A DNA stretch of 64,000 bases from Caulobacter sp. Root655. GTDB taxonomy: Bacteria > Pseudomonadota > Alphaproteobacteria > Caulobacterales > Caulobacteraceae. The stretch's first letter is position 1. Each line of letters starts with the position of its first letter. A program made the translations under genes and the position numbers. This document shows, piece after piece, positions 58,509-64,000 of this stretch. The stretch lies in assembly GCF_001427665.1 (NCBI RefSeq), contig NZ_LMHC01000022.1, positions 213,090 to 277,089 on the forward strand, given 5' to 3'. A model generated the notes under the pieces. It searched no databases. It worked only from the letters and a program-made list of their open reading frames with translations, and was not told the DNA's origin.

Positions 58509-59140
58509 CAGACCCGCACCTCGACCAGGGCCACGGCGCCGACCCGGGCGGCGTTGAAGCTTTCCAGGGTGACGTCGATGCGGTCGCTGTCGAAGCGCAC
58601 CGGGGTGTCGAACTCGAAACCGGCGGTCACCGCCGCGCCGGCCGCCGGGGCGATGTTGAACGTCACCAGGCCCGTGGCCGTATCGACGCCGAACGCCGCC
58701 GGGCCCAGGACCACCCCGGCCACGGCGACCTTGACGGTCCCGGCCACCGGCTTGGCGATCGGCCGGACCACCGCCGTCGCGCCGTCGCCATAGGTCTTGG
58801 CCAGGGCGAAGGTCTTGCGGCTCCCGTCGCCGGTCCCGATCGCCTGGTCGCCGGCGGCCGGGGTCATCGACGGCGCGCACGAGCGGCAGTCGGCCGGGTC
58901 GCGGAACCGGAAGCCGAACAATCGCCCGCTCCGTTCCTCGAAGAAGGCCACCAGGGCGGCGGCGTCGTCCAGCGGCCGCGTCGCCGTGCCGATCAGGTAG
59001 CGCCGGCGGCCCTGGGCCCAGGGGCTGGACCGCCGCTCGAAGCCCGAGCCGAGGGTCACCACCTGGGTCCGCCGCTCGACCCCGCCGGTGCAGCCGAAAG
59101 CCAGGCGCGCGGGCAGGCGCGCCTCGTGGAACGCGCTCAT
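58508..59140 (-). CDS. GTA distal tail protein, DUF2460 (orfg12 homologue)
   Basis: 210 residues from ATG 59140 (MSAFHEARLPARLAFGCTGG). DUF2460 segments: RRTQVVTLGSGFERRSSPWA, AALVAFFEERSGRLFGFRFR, DPADCRSCAPSMTP, FEFDTPVRFDSDRIDVTLES. It forms the distal ring at the tail end in RcGTA. It is separated from the tape-measure gene upstream by about 1.25 kb that carries two repeats and two plus-strand genes, an arrangement that interrupts the normal GTA gene order. Confidence 0.9.
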   Translation of the reverse strand: MSAFHEARLPARLAFGCTGGVERRTQVVTLGSGFERRSSPWAQGRRRYLIGTATRPLDDAAALVAFFEERSGRLFGFRFRDPADCRSCAPSMTPAAGDQAIGTGDGSRKTFALAKTYGDGATAVVRPIAKPVAGTVKVAVAGVVLGPAAFGVDTATGLVTFNIAPAAGAAVTAGFEFDTPVRFDSDRIDVTLESFNAARVGAVALVEVRV

Positions 59141-59165
59141 GGCGACGTCTCCTTGCCTGTAAAAA

Positions 59166-59331
59166 CCCTCTCCCATGGGGAGAGGGAGGGGCCCATGCGA
59201 AGCATGGGAGGGTGAGGGGGTAAGGCGTCCGACGGCGTGCCGGCAGGGCGCTAAGGGAAAACGGAGAGAGCGTGATCCCTCACCCTCCCACCGCTACGCG
59301 GCGGGCCCCTCCCTCTCCCGCTGGGAGAGGG
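59166..59331. repeat. 166-bp palindromic repeat, CCCTCTCC family, in the GTA cluster
   Basis: Fourth copy of the family. It lies upstream of the DUF2460 gene and shares the CGTCCGACGGCGTGCCGGCA core with the copy at 57129-57294. Confidence 0.75.
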
Positions 59332-59426
59332 TTTTGGGCGCCGGGTTAAACCTGCGTCATGACCCGCAATTCACTTAAACCGCGAGTTCGCCGGCCCTAG
59401 TCTCTTCTCAAGATTGGAGACTTCTC

Positions 59427-59882
59427 ATGGACTGGAAATCGCTGTTCTTCACCGCCGACGGCCGCATCGGCCGCCAGGCGTTCTGGATCGGCTGGTTGAT
59501 GCTGCTGGGCGTTCACGTGGTGGCCGGTTGGGTCCCGCTGATCGGCTGGGCCCTGGGGCTGGCGGCGCTGTTCGCCTCGGTCTGCCTCTACACCAAGCGC
59601 CTGCACGACATGGGCCGCACCGGCTGGTGGCAGGTGCTGCCGATCGTGCTGGGCCCGGTGCTGATCCTCGGCTCGGCCATGACGATCGGCTTCGGCGCGT
59701 TGCTCGGCGAACTGACCAATATCGGCGACGGCTGGGCCCTGGCCGGGGTCGGCGGCCTGTTCGTCAGCCTGGCCATCGCCTTCGTGGTGATGATCGGCTT
59801 CACCCTGTGGGTGGGGACCGCCGAAGGCCAGCCGGGCGAGAACCGCTACGGCGAACCGCCGCTGACGACCGTGCTGGCTTAA
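59427..59882 (+). CDS. DUF805 membrane protein inside the GTA cluster
   Basis: 151 residues with an N-terminal DUF805 signature (FFTADGRIGRQAFWIGWLML and YTKRLHDMGRTGWWQ) and four membrane helices (LMLLGVHVVAGWVPLIGWAL, LGLAALFASVCLYT, VLPIVLGPVLILGSAMTIGF, LFVSLAIAFVVMIGFTLWVG). The function is unknown. It is on the strand opposite to the GTA genes and is not part of known GTA clusters, so it is an insertion between orfg11 and orfg12. Confidence 0.85.
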   Translation: MDWKSLFFTADGRIGRQAFWIGWLMLLGVHVVAGWVPLIGWALGLAALFASVCLYTKRLHDMGRTGWWQVLPIVLGPVLILGSAMTIGFGALLGELTNIGDGWALAGVGGLFVSLAIAFVVMIGFTLWVGTAEGQPGENRYGEPPLTTVLA

Positions 59883-59945
59883 CCGCAAAACCGAAACGCT
59901 GGTTTTTAGACTTTCCCCACCGCTCCGGCGGTGGGGAAATGCCGC

Positions 59946-60239
59946 ATGGCTTTCTACACCTACATTGTCGTCAGTGGACAGAACGGCACGCTCTACGTCG
60001 GCTCCACCGATGATCTGCCACGGCGGATCGAGGAGCATCGCGACAGGCTCCATGACGGCTTCACGGCGAAATACGGCTGCACCATCCTCGTCTGGTATGA
60101 AGTGTTCGAGTCGCGCGATGAAGCATTTCGACGCGAACGACGGATCAAGGAATGGCGACGGTCCTGGAAGCTGATGCTGATCGAGGCCGAAAACCCGACT
60201 TGGCGGGATCTGTTCGCCGAACTGAACCTAAACGCCTAA
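59946..60239 (+). CDS. GIY-YIG domain protein (UPF0213/YhbQ-like)
   Basis: 97 residues from ATG 59946. GIY-YIG core: FYTYIVVSGQNGTLYVGSTD, then DLPRRIEEHRDRLHDGFTAK with the Arg and His positions of the active site, and EAFRRERRIKEWRRSWKLML with the catalytic-region Glu. Single-domain proteins of this sort are common, mobile between genomes and of unclear role; nuclease activity is expected. It lies opposite to the GTA genes, next to DUF805 and ahead of a repeat. Confidence 0.9.
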   Translation: MAFYTYIVVSGQNGTLYVGSTDDLPRRIEEHRDRLHDGFTAKYGCTILVWYEVFESRDEAFRRERRIKEWRRSWKLMLIEAENPTWRDLFAELNLNA

Positions 60240-60252
60240 TTCCCAAAACTCC

Positions 60253-60377
60253 GCTCATCCCGGCGAATGCCGGGACCCAGATCCCTTAGCGGTGTGGTGA
60301 TTTGGAGAAGCTCTGAGTCTATGGCGTCAGCCCCGCCGCCATTCCATCTGGGTCCCGGCATTCGCCGGGATGAGCGG
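60253..60377. repeat. 125-bp palindromic repeat, ATCCCGGC family
   Basis: GCTCATCCCGGCGAATGCCGGGACCCAGAT pairs perfectly with ATCTGGGTCCCGGCATTCGCCGGGATGAGC. The 60-bp core is unpaired. It lies between convergent GIY-YIG and tape-measure genes and could terminate both. Confidence 0.75.
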
Positions 60378-60392
60378 GCAAAAAAGGGAACC

Positions 60393-60923
60393 CTACAGCC
60401 GTCGCGCCCCCAAACTCACCGCCCGGGCCAGGGCCTGGGCCAGCTGGGCGTCGGAGCGGGCCAGGCTGGCGGTGTCGCCACCCTGGACGTTGACGGTGAC
60501 GTTGACCCCGCCGGTTCCGACCGGCTCGATCGCCCCGCCGGTCGCCGGGCGGAACAGTTCAGGCCCGCGCTCGCCGACCAGATAGGCGCCGCCCGCCGTC
60601 ACCGCGCCGCCGTCGGCCCTCGCTCCGGAAAACGCCGAACCGACCGCGCCGGCCAGGGCCTGGACCAGGCCGCCGCCTCCGGCTCCGCCCGCCCCCGCCG
60701 AGACCGCCTCCAGCACCGCTCGCGCCAGCTCGGCCAGGCTGATCTTGCCGTCGGCGGCGGCGTGGGCCAGCGAGCGGGCCAGGCCCGTCCCGGCCTTGGC
60801 GAACGCCTCGTCGATGGCGCGCGCCGCCTGCTCGGCCGGGGCCTTGAGGGCCGACAGGGTGGCGGCGGCCTCGGTGGCGCGGGCCGGGACGGCGTCGAGG
60901 CCGCCTTCATCGAAATCGCTCAT
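60393..60923 (-). CDS. GTA tail tape-measure protein (orfg11 homologue)
   Basis: 176 residues from ATG 60923 (MSDFDEGGLDAV). An Ala-rich helical first half (PAEQAARAIDEAFAKAGTGL), a Gly-rich middle (GAGGAGGGGLVQALAGAVGS), and a C-terminal part typical of GTA tape-measure proteins (GGAYLVGERGPELFRPATGG, NVTVNVQGGDTASLARSDAQ). It sets tail length in RcGTA. The start overlaps the end of the upstream gene by 4 nt. Confidence 0.88.
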   Translation of the reverse strand: MSDFDEGGLDAVPARATEAAATLSALKAPAEQAARAIDEAFAKAGTGLARSLAHAAADGKISLAELARAVLEAVSAGAGGAGGGGLVQALAGAVGSAFSGARADGGAVTAGGAYLVGERGPELFRPATGGAIEPVGTGGVNVTVNVQGGDTASLARSDAQLAQALARAVSLGARRL

Positions 60924-61123
60924 GGAACCTCCTCGTCGGGAAAGCGGGCGACCAGGGCCGCCAAGGCGTCGCGGCTCAGGACCGGCGCGGCCTGGGCCTC
61001 GGTCAGGGCTCGCCACTCGGCCAGGGACAGCCGCCAGAAGGCCTCGGGCGGGATCGACAGCCGCAGCGCCAGCCGCAGGGCCGCGCGCCAGTCGGCGTTC
61101 ACGCGCAGGCCGCCTTCACGCAC
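60920..61123 (-). CDS. GTA tail assembly chaperone-like protein (orfg10.1 homologue)
   Basis: 67 residues with the pattern of the short phage tail assembly chaperones in GTA clusters (WRAALRLALRLSIPPEAFWR, LSLAEWRALTEAQAAPV). The start is GTG at 61123; another in-frame GTG lies 21 nt further in. It overlaps its neighbours on both sides, which is typical of the -1 frameshift or coupled pair formed with orfg10 in phages. Confidence 0.78.
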   Translation of the reverse strand: MREGGLRVNADWRAALRLALRLSIPPEAFWRLSLAEWRALTEAQAAPVLSRDALAALVARFPDEEVP

Positions 61124-61415
61124 AGGCGGAGAGGGCGGCCGCCACCGCCGCCACCGCCTCGGGAACCGAGACCGGACGCTGGGAGAGCACGGCCGGATCC
61201 TCGCCGCCGCCCTCGAGCAGGGCGGCCAGCACGGCGGTCAGCTCCGTGGCCGACAGGCGGCCGAAGCGTTGCGGCAGCTGGCTCCAGTCGTCCAGCCGCA
61301 GCGCCGCCTCGATGCGGGCCAGGGCGCCCAGGGTCAGGCACAGGCGGCGCGGGGTTCCGGCCAGAGGGACGGTGACCTCGCCGCGGGCGGGGTTGGGTGT
61401 GGGCATGGGTGTCAT
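61116..61415 (-). CDS. GTA family protein, tail chaperone-like (orfg10 homologue)
   Basis: 99 residues from ATG 61415, with GGAGGAGAAGG directly upstream. Segments NPARGEVTVPLAGTPRRLCL, TLGALARIEAALRLDDWSQL and EAVAAVAAALSACA match the GTA tail-completion/chaperone family. It overlaps the next gene by 8 nt. Confidence 0.82.
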   Translation of the reverse strand: MTPMPTPNPARGEVTVPLAGTPRRLCLTLGALARIEAALRLDDWSQLPQRFGRLSATELTAVLAALLEGGGEDPAVLSQRPVSVPEAVAAVAAALSACA

Positions 61416-61419
61416 CCTT

Positions 61420-61556
61420 CTCCTCCCCGTGAAACGGAGGAGGTGGCGCGATGCGAATACGCATCGTGACGGAGGGGGCGAGGGACAGGACTCGGAGCGC
61501 GCGGACGCCCTCTCCACCACTTCGTGGTCCCCCTCCCCCGTTTCGCGGGGGAGGAG
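61420..61556. repeat. 137-bp palindromic repeat between GTA tail genes
   Basis: CTCCTCCCCGTGAAACGGAGGAGG...CGATGCGAATACGCATCG...CCTCCCCCGTTTCGCGGGGGAGGAG: nested inverted repeats filling the orfg9-orfg10 spacer. Its end supplies the ribosome binding site of the orfg10 homologue. Confidence 0.65.
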
Positions 61557-61561
61557 AAAAC

Positions 61562-61978
61562 TCAGATCGCCGTGAACGTCACCGCCCCGGCCGAGGCCAG
61601 CGACAGGGCGAACGCCGCCTCGCCGTCGTGCTCGCCGGCATATTCCAGGGCCGCCACCAGGAACGGCCCCTCCAGCTGCGCGAAGTCGGGGATCACCAGC
61701 CGCCAGGTGCGGGCGGTCTGGGCGAAGAAGCTGTCGCGGACGGCGGCGTCGGAGGCCGCGTCGCGAAACACTCCCGAGCCGGAGACGGCGACCGAGCGCA
61801 CGCCCGATCCGGCCAGCAGCTCGCGCCAGCGGCCGGCGCTGTCGCCGTCGGTGGCGTCGATGGTCGCGGCGTTGAGGCTGATGGCGCGGGCCCGCAGGCC
61901 GGCCACGGTGACGAAGGCCTGGGGCGACCCGCCGTCGCCGATCTTCAGGAGGATGTCTTTGCCGGCTTGGGCGGCCAT
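61562..61978 (-). CDS. GTA major tail tube protein (orfg9 homologue)
   Basis: 138 residues of the TP901-1-type major tail protein family: AAQAGKDILLKIGDGGSPQA, TVAGLRARAISLNAATIDAT, ATDGDSAGRWRELLAGSGVR, and a C-terminal strand pattern (EGPFLVAALEYAGEHDGEAA). It polymerises into the tail tube. Repeats flank it on both sides. Confidence 0.9.
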   Translation of the reverse strand: MAAQAGKDILLKIGDGGSPQAFVTVAGLRARAISLNAATIDATDGDSAGRWRELLAGSGVRSVAVSGSGVFRDAASDAAVRDSFFAQTARTWRLVIPDFAQLEGPFLVAALEYAGEHDGEAAFALSLASAGAVTFTAI

Positions 61979-61995
61979 GGGGGTGCTCCGTCTGC

Positions 61996-62124
61996 TCCCT
62001 TCCCCCTGGAGGGGGGAAGGGCTGGGGATGGGGGTGGAAGAGGTTCAGGAAGTGGCTCGGCCGAGCTCAAGCCCGCCGCCGACGCCACCCCCACCCCTGC
62101 CCCTCCCCCCTCCAGGGGGAGGGA
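61996..62124. repeat. 129-bp palindromic repeat between GTA tail genes
   Basis: TCCCTTCCCCCTGGAGGGGGGAAGGG...GGGGTGG pairs with CCACCCC...CCCCTCCCCCCTCCAGGGGGAGGGA. It fills the spacer between the tail terminator and tail tube genes. Confidence 0.65.
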
Positions 62125-62134
62125 ACGACAATCG

Positions 62135-62563
62135 TCAGATCGCTTCCGTCACCGCCCGCACTCGCAGCACGCCCAGCGACAGTTCGCGGTCGGCGGCGCG
62201 GAAGACGTCGGCATAGGTCACTCTCAGCGTAACCAGCCGCCGGCCCTCGACCGGAGGCGCGGCGTTGTGCAGGGCGGCGCGGACGGCGGCGGTGATGGCC
62301 CGCGCCTCCTCCGGCCCGCCGAACTTCGAGGCGCAGGTCAGGGTGACCAGGTGCTCCAGACCCCCGCTCGCCTGGGCGTCGTCCGGGCCGAACGGCCGGC
62401 TCTCCTGGCGGCTGACGATCACGCAGGGATAGGTGGGCTTGCGCGGTGGATCGACGTGGACCCGCTGGGCGACCAGGACGGCGACGGCCGGGGCGCCTTT
62501 CAGGGCCTCGACCAGGGCGGCGGTCAGGGCCGCCTCGGGACCCAAATTCCCGGGGCCGCTCAC
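62135..62563 (-). CDS. GTA tail terminator, DUF3168 (orfg8 homologue)
   Basis: 142 residues from GTG 62563, which overlaps the orfg6 stop codon (GTGA). DUF3168 segments: PEAALTAALVEALKGAPAVA, QRVHVDPPRKPTYPCVIVSR, HLVTLTCASKFGGPEEARAI and TLRVTYADVFRAADRELSLG. It caps the tail at the head side. It directly follows the orfg6 homologue, so no orfg7-type gene lies between. Confidence 0.88.
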   Translation of the reverse strand: MSGPGNLGPEAALTAALVEALKGAPAVAVLVAQRVHVDPPRKPTYPCVIVSRQESRPFGPDDAQASGGLEHLVTLTCASKFGGPEEARAITAAVRAALHNAAPPVEGRRLVTLRVTYADVFRAADRELSLGVLRVRAVTEAI

Positions 62564-62844
62564 AGCCGCGCCGTCCGGTAGGGGGCCAGCCACGGCTCGA
62601 CCAGGCCCGGCGGCGGCTCGGCGCTCGGCTCGGAAGACTGGCCGCGATGCTCGTAGGCGTGGGCGACCAGGGTCAGGACCGCCAGGCGCAGGGGCGCGGG
62701 GCTGGCGGGGCTCAGGGCCAGGCCGACGGCCGCGGCGACCCGCGCCTCGGCGGCGTCGATCAGCAGGCCGACCAGGGCGTCCTCGGCGGCGTCGGCCACG
62801 CGCAGGAAACCCTTGGCCTCGGCCAGGGTGGTGGAGAGGGGCAT
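62560..62844 (-). CDS. GTA head-tail adaptor, gp6-like (orfg6 homologue)
   Basis: 94 residues of the phage gp6-like connector family (LAEAKGFLRVADAAEDALVG, LLIDAAEARVAAAVG, LRLAVLTLVAHAYEHRG). It is shorter than most GTA orfg6 products, which are near 200 residues in Rhodobacter. It binds below the portal in the neck. Its stop overlaps the orfg8 start. Confidence 0.85.
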   Translation of the reverse strand: MPLSTTLAEAKGFLRVADAAEDALVGLLIDAAEARVAAAVGLALSPASPAPLRLAVLTLVAHAYEHRGQSSEPSAEPPPGLVEPWLAPYRTARL

Positions 62845-62868
62845 GTTGGGGGATTCCTGGAAGGAAGG

Positions 62869-62977
62869 GACTCCCCCCTCTGGTCCTTCGGACCACCTCC
62901 CCCACAGGGGGAGGATTTGATCGCGAAGTCCTCCCCCTGTGGGGGAGGTGTCGGCGAAGCCGACGGAGGGGGGAGGT
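62869..62977. repeat. 109-bp palindromic repeat between capsid and adaptor genes
   Basis: CCTCCCCCACAGGGGGAGG and CCTCCCCCTGTGGGGGAGG nested inverted repeats; same family as 35682-35785. It separates the major capsid gene from the connector gene and could reduce transcription after the capsid gene. Confidence 0.65.
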
Positions 62978-62996
62978 TTGAGGCGTCAGGCCACGT

Positions 62997-64000
62997 CTAC
63001 GAAACCGCGAACTTCAGCAGCTTGATGGCGTCGAAGTTCTGCACCCCGCCGCCGACCCGCTTGGTGGTGTAGAACAGCACGTGCGGCTTGGCCGAATAGG
63101 GGTCGCGCAGCACCCGCACCCCGGCCCGGTCGACGATCAGGTAGCCCTTCTCGAAGTCGCCGAACGCGATGGCCAGGCCGTTGGCGGCCACGTCGGGCAT
63201 GGCCTCGATCTCGGTGACCGGATAGCCCAGCAGCGACGCCGACTGCCCCGGCTGCAGCGCCGCGTTCCAGATGTAGTTGCCCTGGGCGTCCTTGAACTTG
63301 CGCACGGCGCTGACCGTGCGGCGGTTCATCACGAAGCGGCCGTTCTGGCGGTACTGGGTCTTGGCCGCGTAGATCAGGTCGATCAGCTTGTCGGTCGGGT
63401 TGGACGCCGGCCAGGCGCCCGCCACGCCGGTGGCCAGGTAGCCGACCTGGCCCCAGGTCGCGGCGGCGTCGGCCGCGGCGGTGTAGGCCAGCAGGCCCTT
63501 GGGCTTGTTGACCCCATCGCCGGCGACGAAGGCGGCGGTCTCCTGGGCGGCGAAGGCGTCCTGCACCTCCTCGGCCAGCCACTCGTCGATATTGACATAG
63601 GCGTCGTCGAGCAGGGCCTGGGTGGCGGCCGGGCTGGCGTAGAGCTCGCCGGCCGGGAAGTCGATGACGTCCAGGGTCGGCGCCGCGGTCTCCGGCCGGA
63701 CGGCGGTCTCGGCCACCCAGCTGGCGGCCAGGCCGGCGGTCGACACCGGCTTGCGGAACGTGCCCGAGCCGATGGTGCGCACCTGGCAGATGTCGCGCAT
63801 CGGCGAGGTGGCCTGCAGGCGGCGCAGGATCTGCCGTTCCAGCTCGGCCGGGGCGACATAGCCGCCGGCGCTGGCCACGCCTTCCGACAGGCCCTTGGCC
63901 TCGAGCAGCAGGGACGGGGTCTCGCCGGTCTTCATGTAGCGGTCGAAGGCGGCCTTGCGCTCGTCGACACGCGCCAGCGGCGCGTCACCGCCAACCAGAG
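62997..64000 (-). CDS. GTA major capsid protein, HK97 fold (orfg5 homologue), N-terminus beyond window
   Basis: The frame runs off the right edge; about 333 residues are visible. HK97-type capsid features: the early segment LARVDERKAAFDRYMKTGE before the mature domain, then GGYVAPAELERQILRRLQAT, IGSGTFRKPVSTAGLAASWV, DEWLAEEVQDAFAAQETAAF, KTQYRQNGRFVMNRRTVSAV and GYPVTEIEAMPDVAANGLAI. The upstream part missing here should hold the scaffold-like N-terminus. It forms the GTA head and is normally preceded by the prohead protease, portal and terminase genes. Confidence 0.92.
   Translation of the reverse strand, partial: LVGGDAPLARVDERKAAFDRYMKTGETPSLLLEAKGLSEGVASAGGYVAPAELERQILRRLQATSPMRDICQVRTIGSGTFRKPVSTAGLAASWVAETAVRPETAAPTLDVIDFPAGELYASPAATQALLDDAYVNIDEWLAEEVQDAFAAQETAAFVAGDGVNKPKGLLAYTAAADAAATWGQVGYLATGVAGAWPASNPTDKLIDLIYAAKTQYRQNGRFVMNRRTVSAVRKFKDAQGNYIWNAALQPGQSASLLGYPVTEIEAMPDVAANGLAIAFGDFEKGYLIVDRAGVRVLRDPYSAKPHVLFYTTKRVGGGVQNFDAIKLLKFAVS

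Noticed and set aside
53285-64000. Active prophage instead of GTA cluster
   Set aside because: Gene order and families match the GTA structural genes, the composition equals the host, and no integrase, lysis or replication genes are seen in this part.

Overview
The window looks like a chromosomal segment from a Caulobacter-type alphaproteobacterium. The DNA is GC-rich. It carries many TonB-dependent receptors, a cycHJKL-type cytochrome c maturation operon without ccmG, a glnE gene, a DegP/two-component locus and a gene transfer agent (GTA) structural cluster. Intergenic spaces are crowded with palindromic GC-rich repeats. No rRNA operon, complete tRNA or CRISPR array is visible.

Positions 1-19,700 are mostly accessory. 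There are two TonB-dependent-receptor loci on the minus strand: one for a probable sugar, with a LacI-type operator, and one coupled to an S1/P1 nuclease. A FecI/FecR/FecA-like surface-signalling set follows, with a Tat-exported PhoD phosphatase behind it. Nuclease plus phosphatase suggests scavenging of phosphate esters or nucleic acids. Next comes a HipA kinase fused to an AbiEi-like N-terminal part, with a 26-bp inverted-repeat operator pair at its start. A divergently transcribed nuclease-fold protein lies beyond it. The region ends at 19,641-19,699 with the orphan 3' part of a tRNA-Leu(TAA), which looks like an integration scar.

Positions 19,700-32,700 are mainly core genes: regulators, a CinA-like protein, sfsA, methionine aminopeptidase, RadC, an RcnB-like protein, an M19 dipeptidase, two LprI-like proteins and MsrPQ. 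Inside them, the 3' end of sfsA has been replaced. A low-GC two-gene cassette (a QVK-motif nuclease-like protein and a HEPN-motif protein) sits between a new and an old copy of the sfsA C-terminus. This is the best candidate for an undescribed system, probably defensive.

Positions 32,700-53,200 hold glnE, a Tat-exported aldolase-like PLP enzyme, a BlaI/M56-peptidase regulatory pair with its operators and probable target, and a degP-response regulator-histidine kinase locus with a ParDE-like toxin-antitoxin pair inserted between regulator and kinase. They also hold the ccmI-E-F-H operon, a conserved unknown gene, a PepSY-regulator-kinase operon and a CbpA-like J-protein.

Positions 53,285-64,000 are the tail-to-capsid half of a GTA cluster on the minus strand (orfg15 back to orfg5). 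A plus-strand DUF805 gene and a GIY-YIG gene interrupt it, and at least seven palindromic repeats are scattered through it. One repeat lies in frame inside the NlpC/P60 gene. No orfg7-like gene is present between orfg6 and orfg8.
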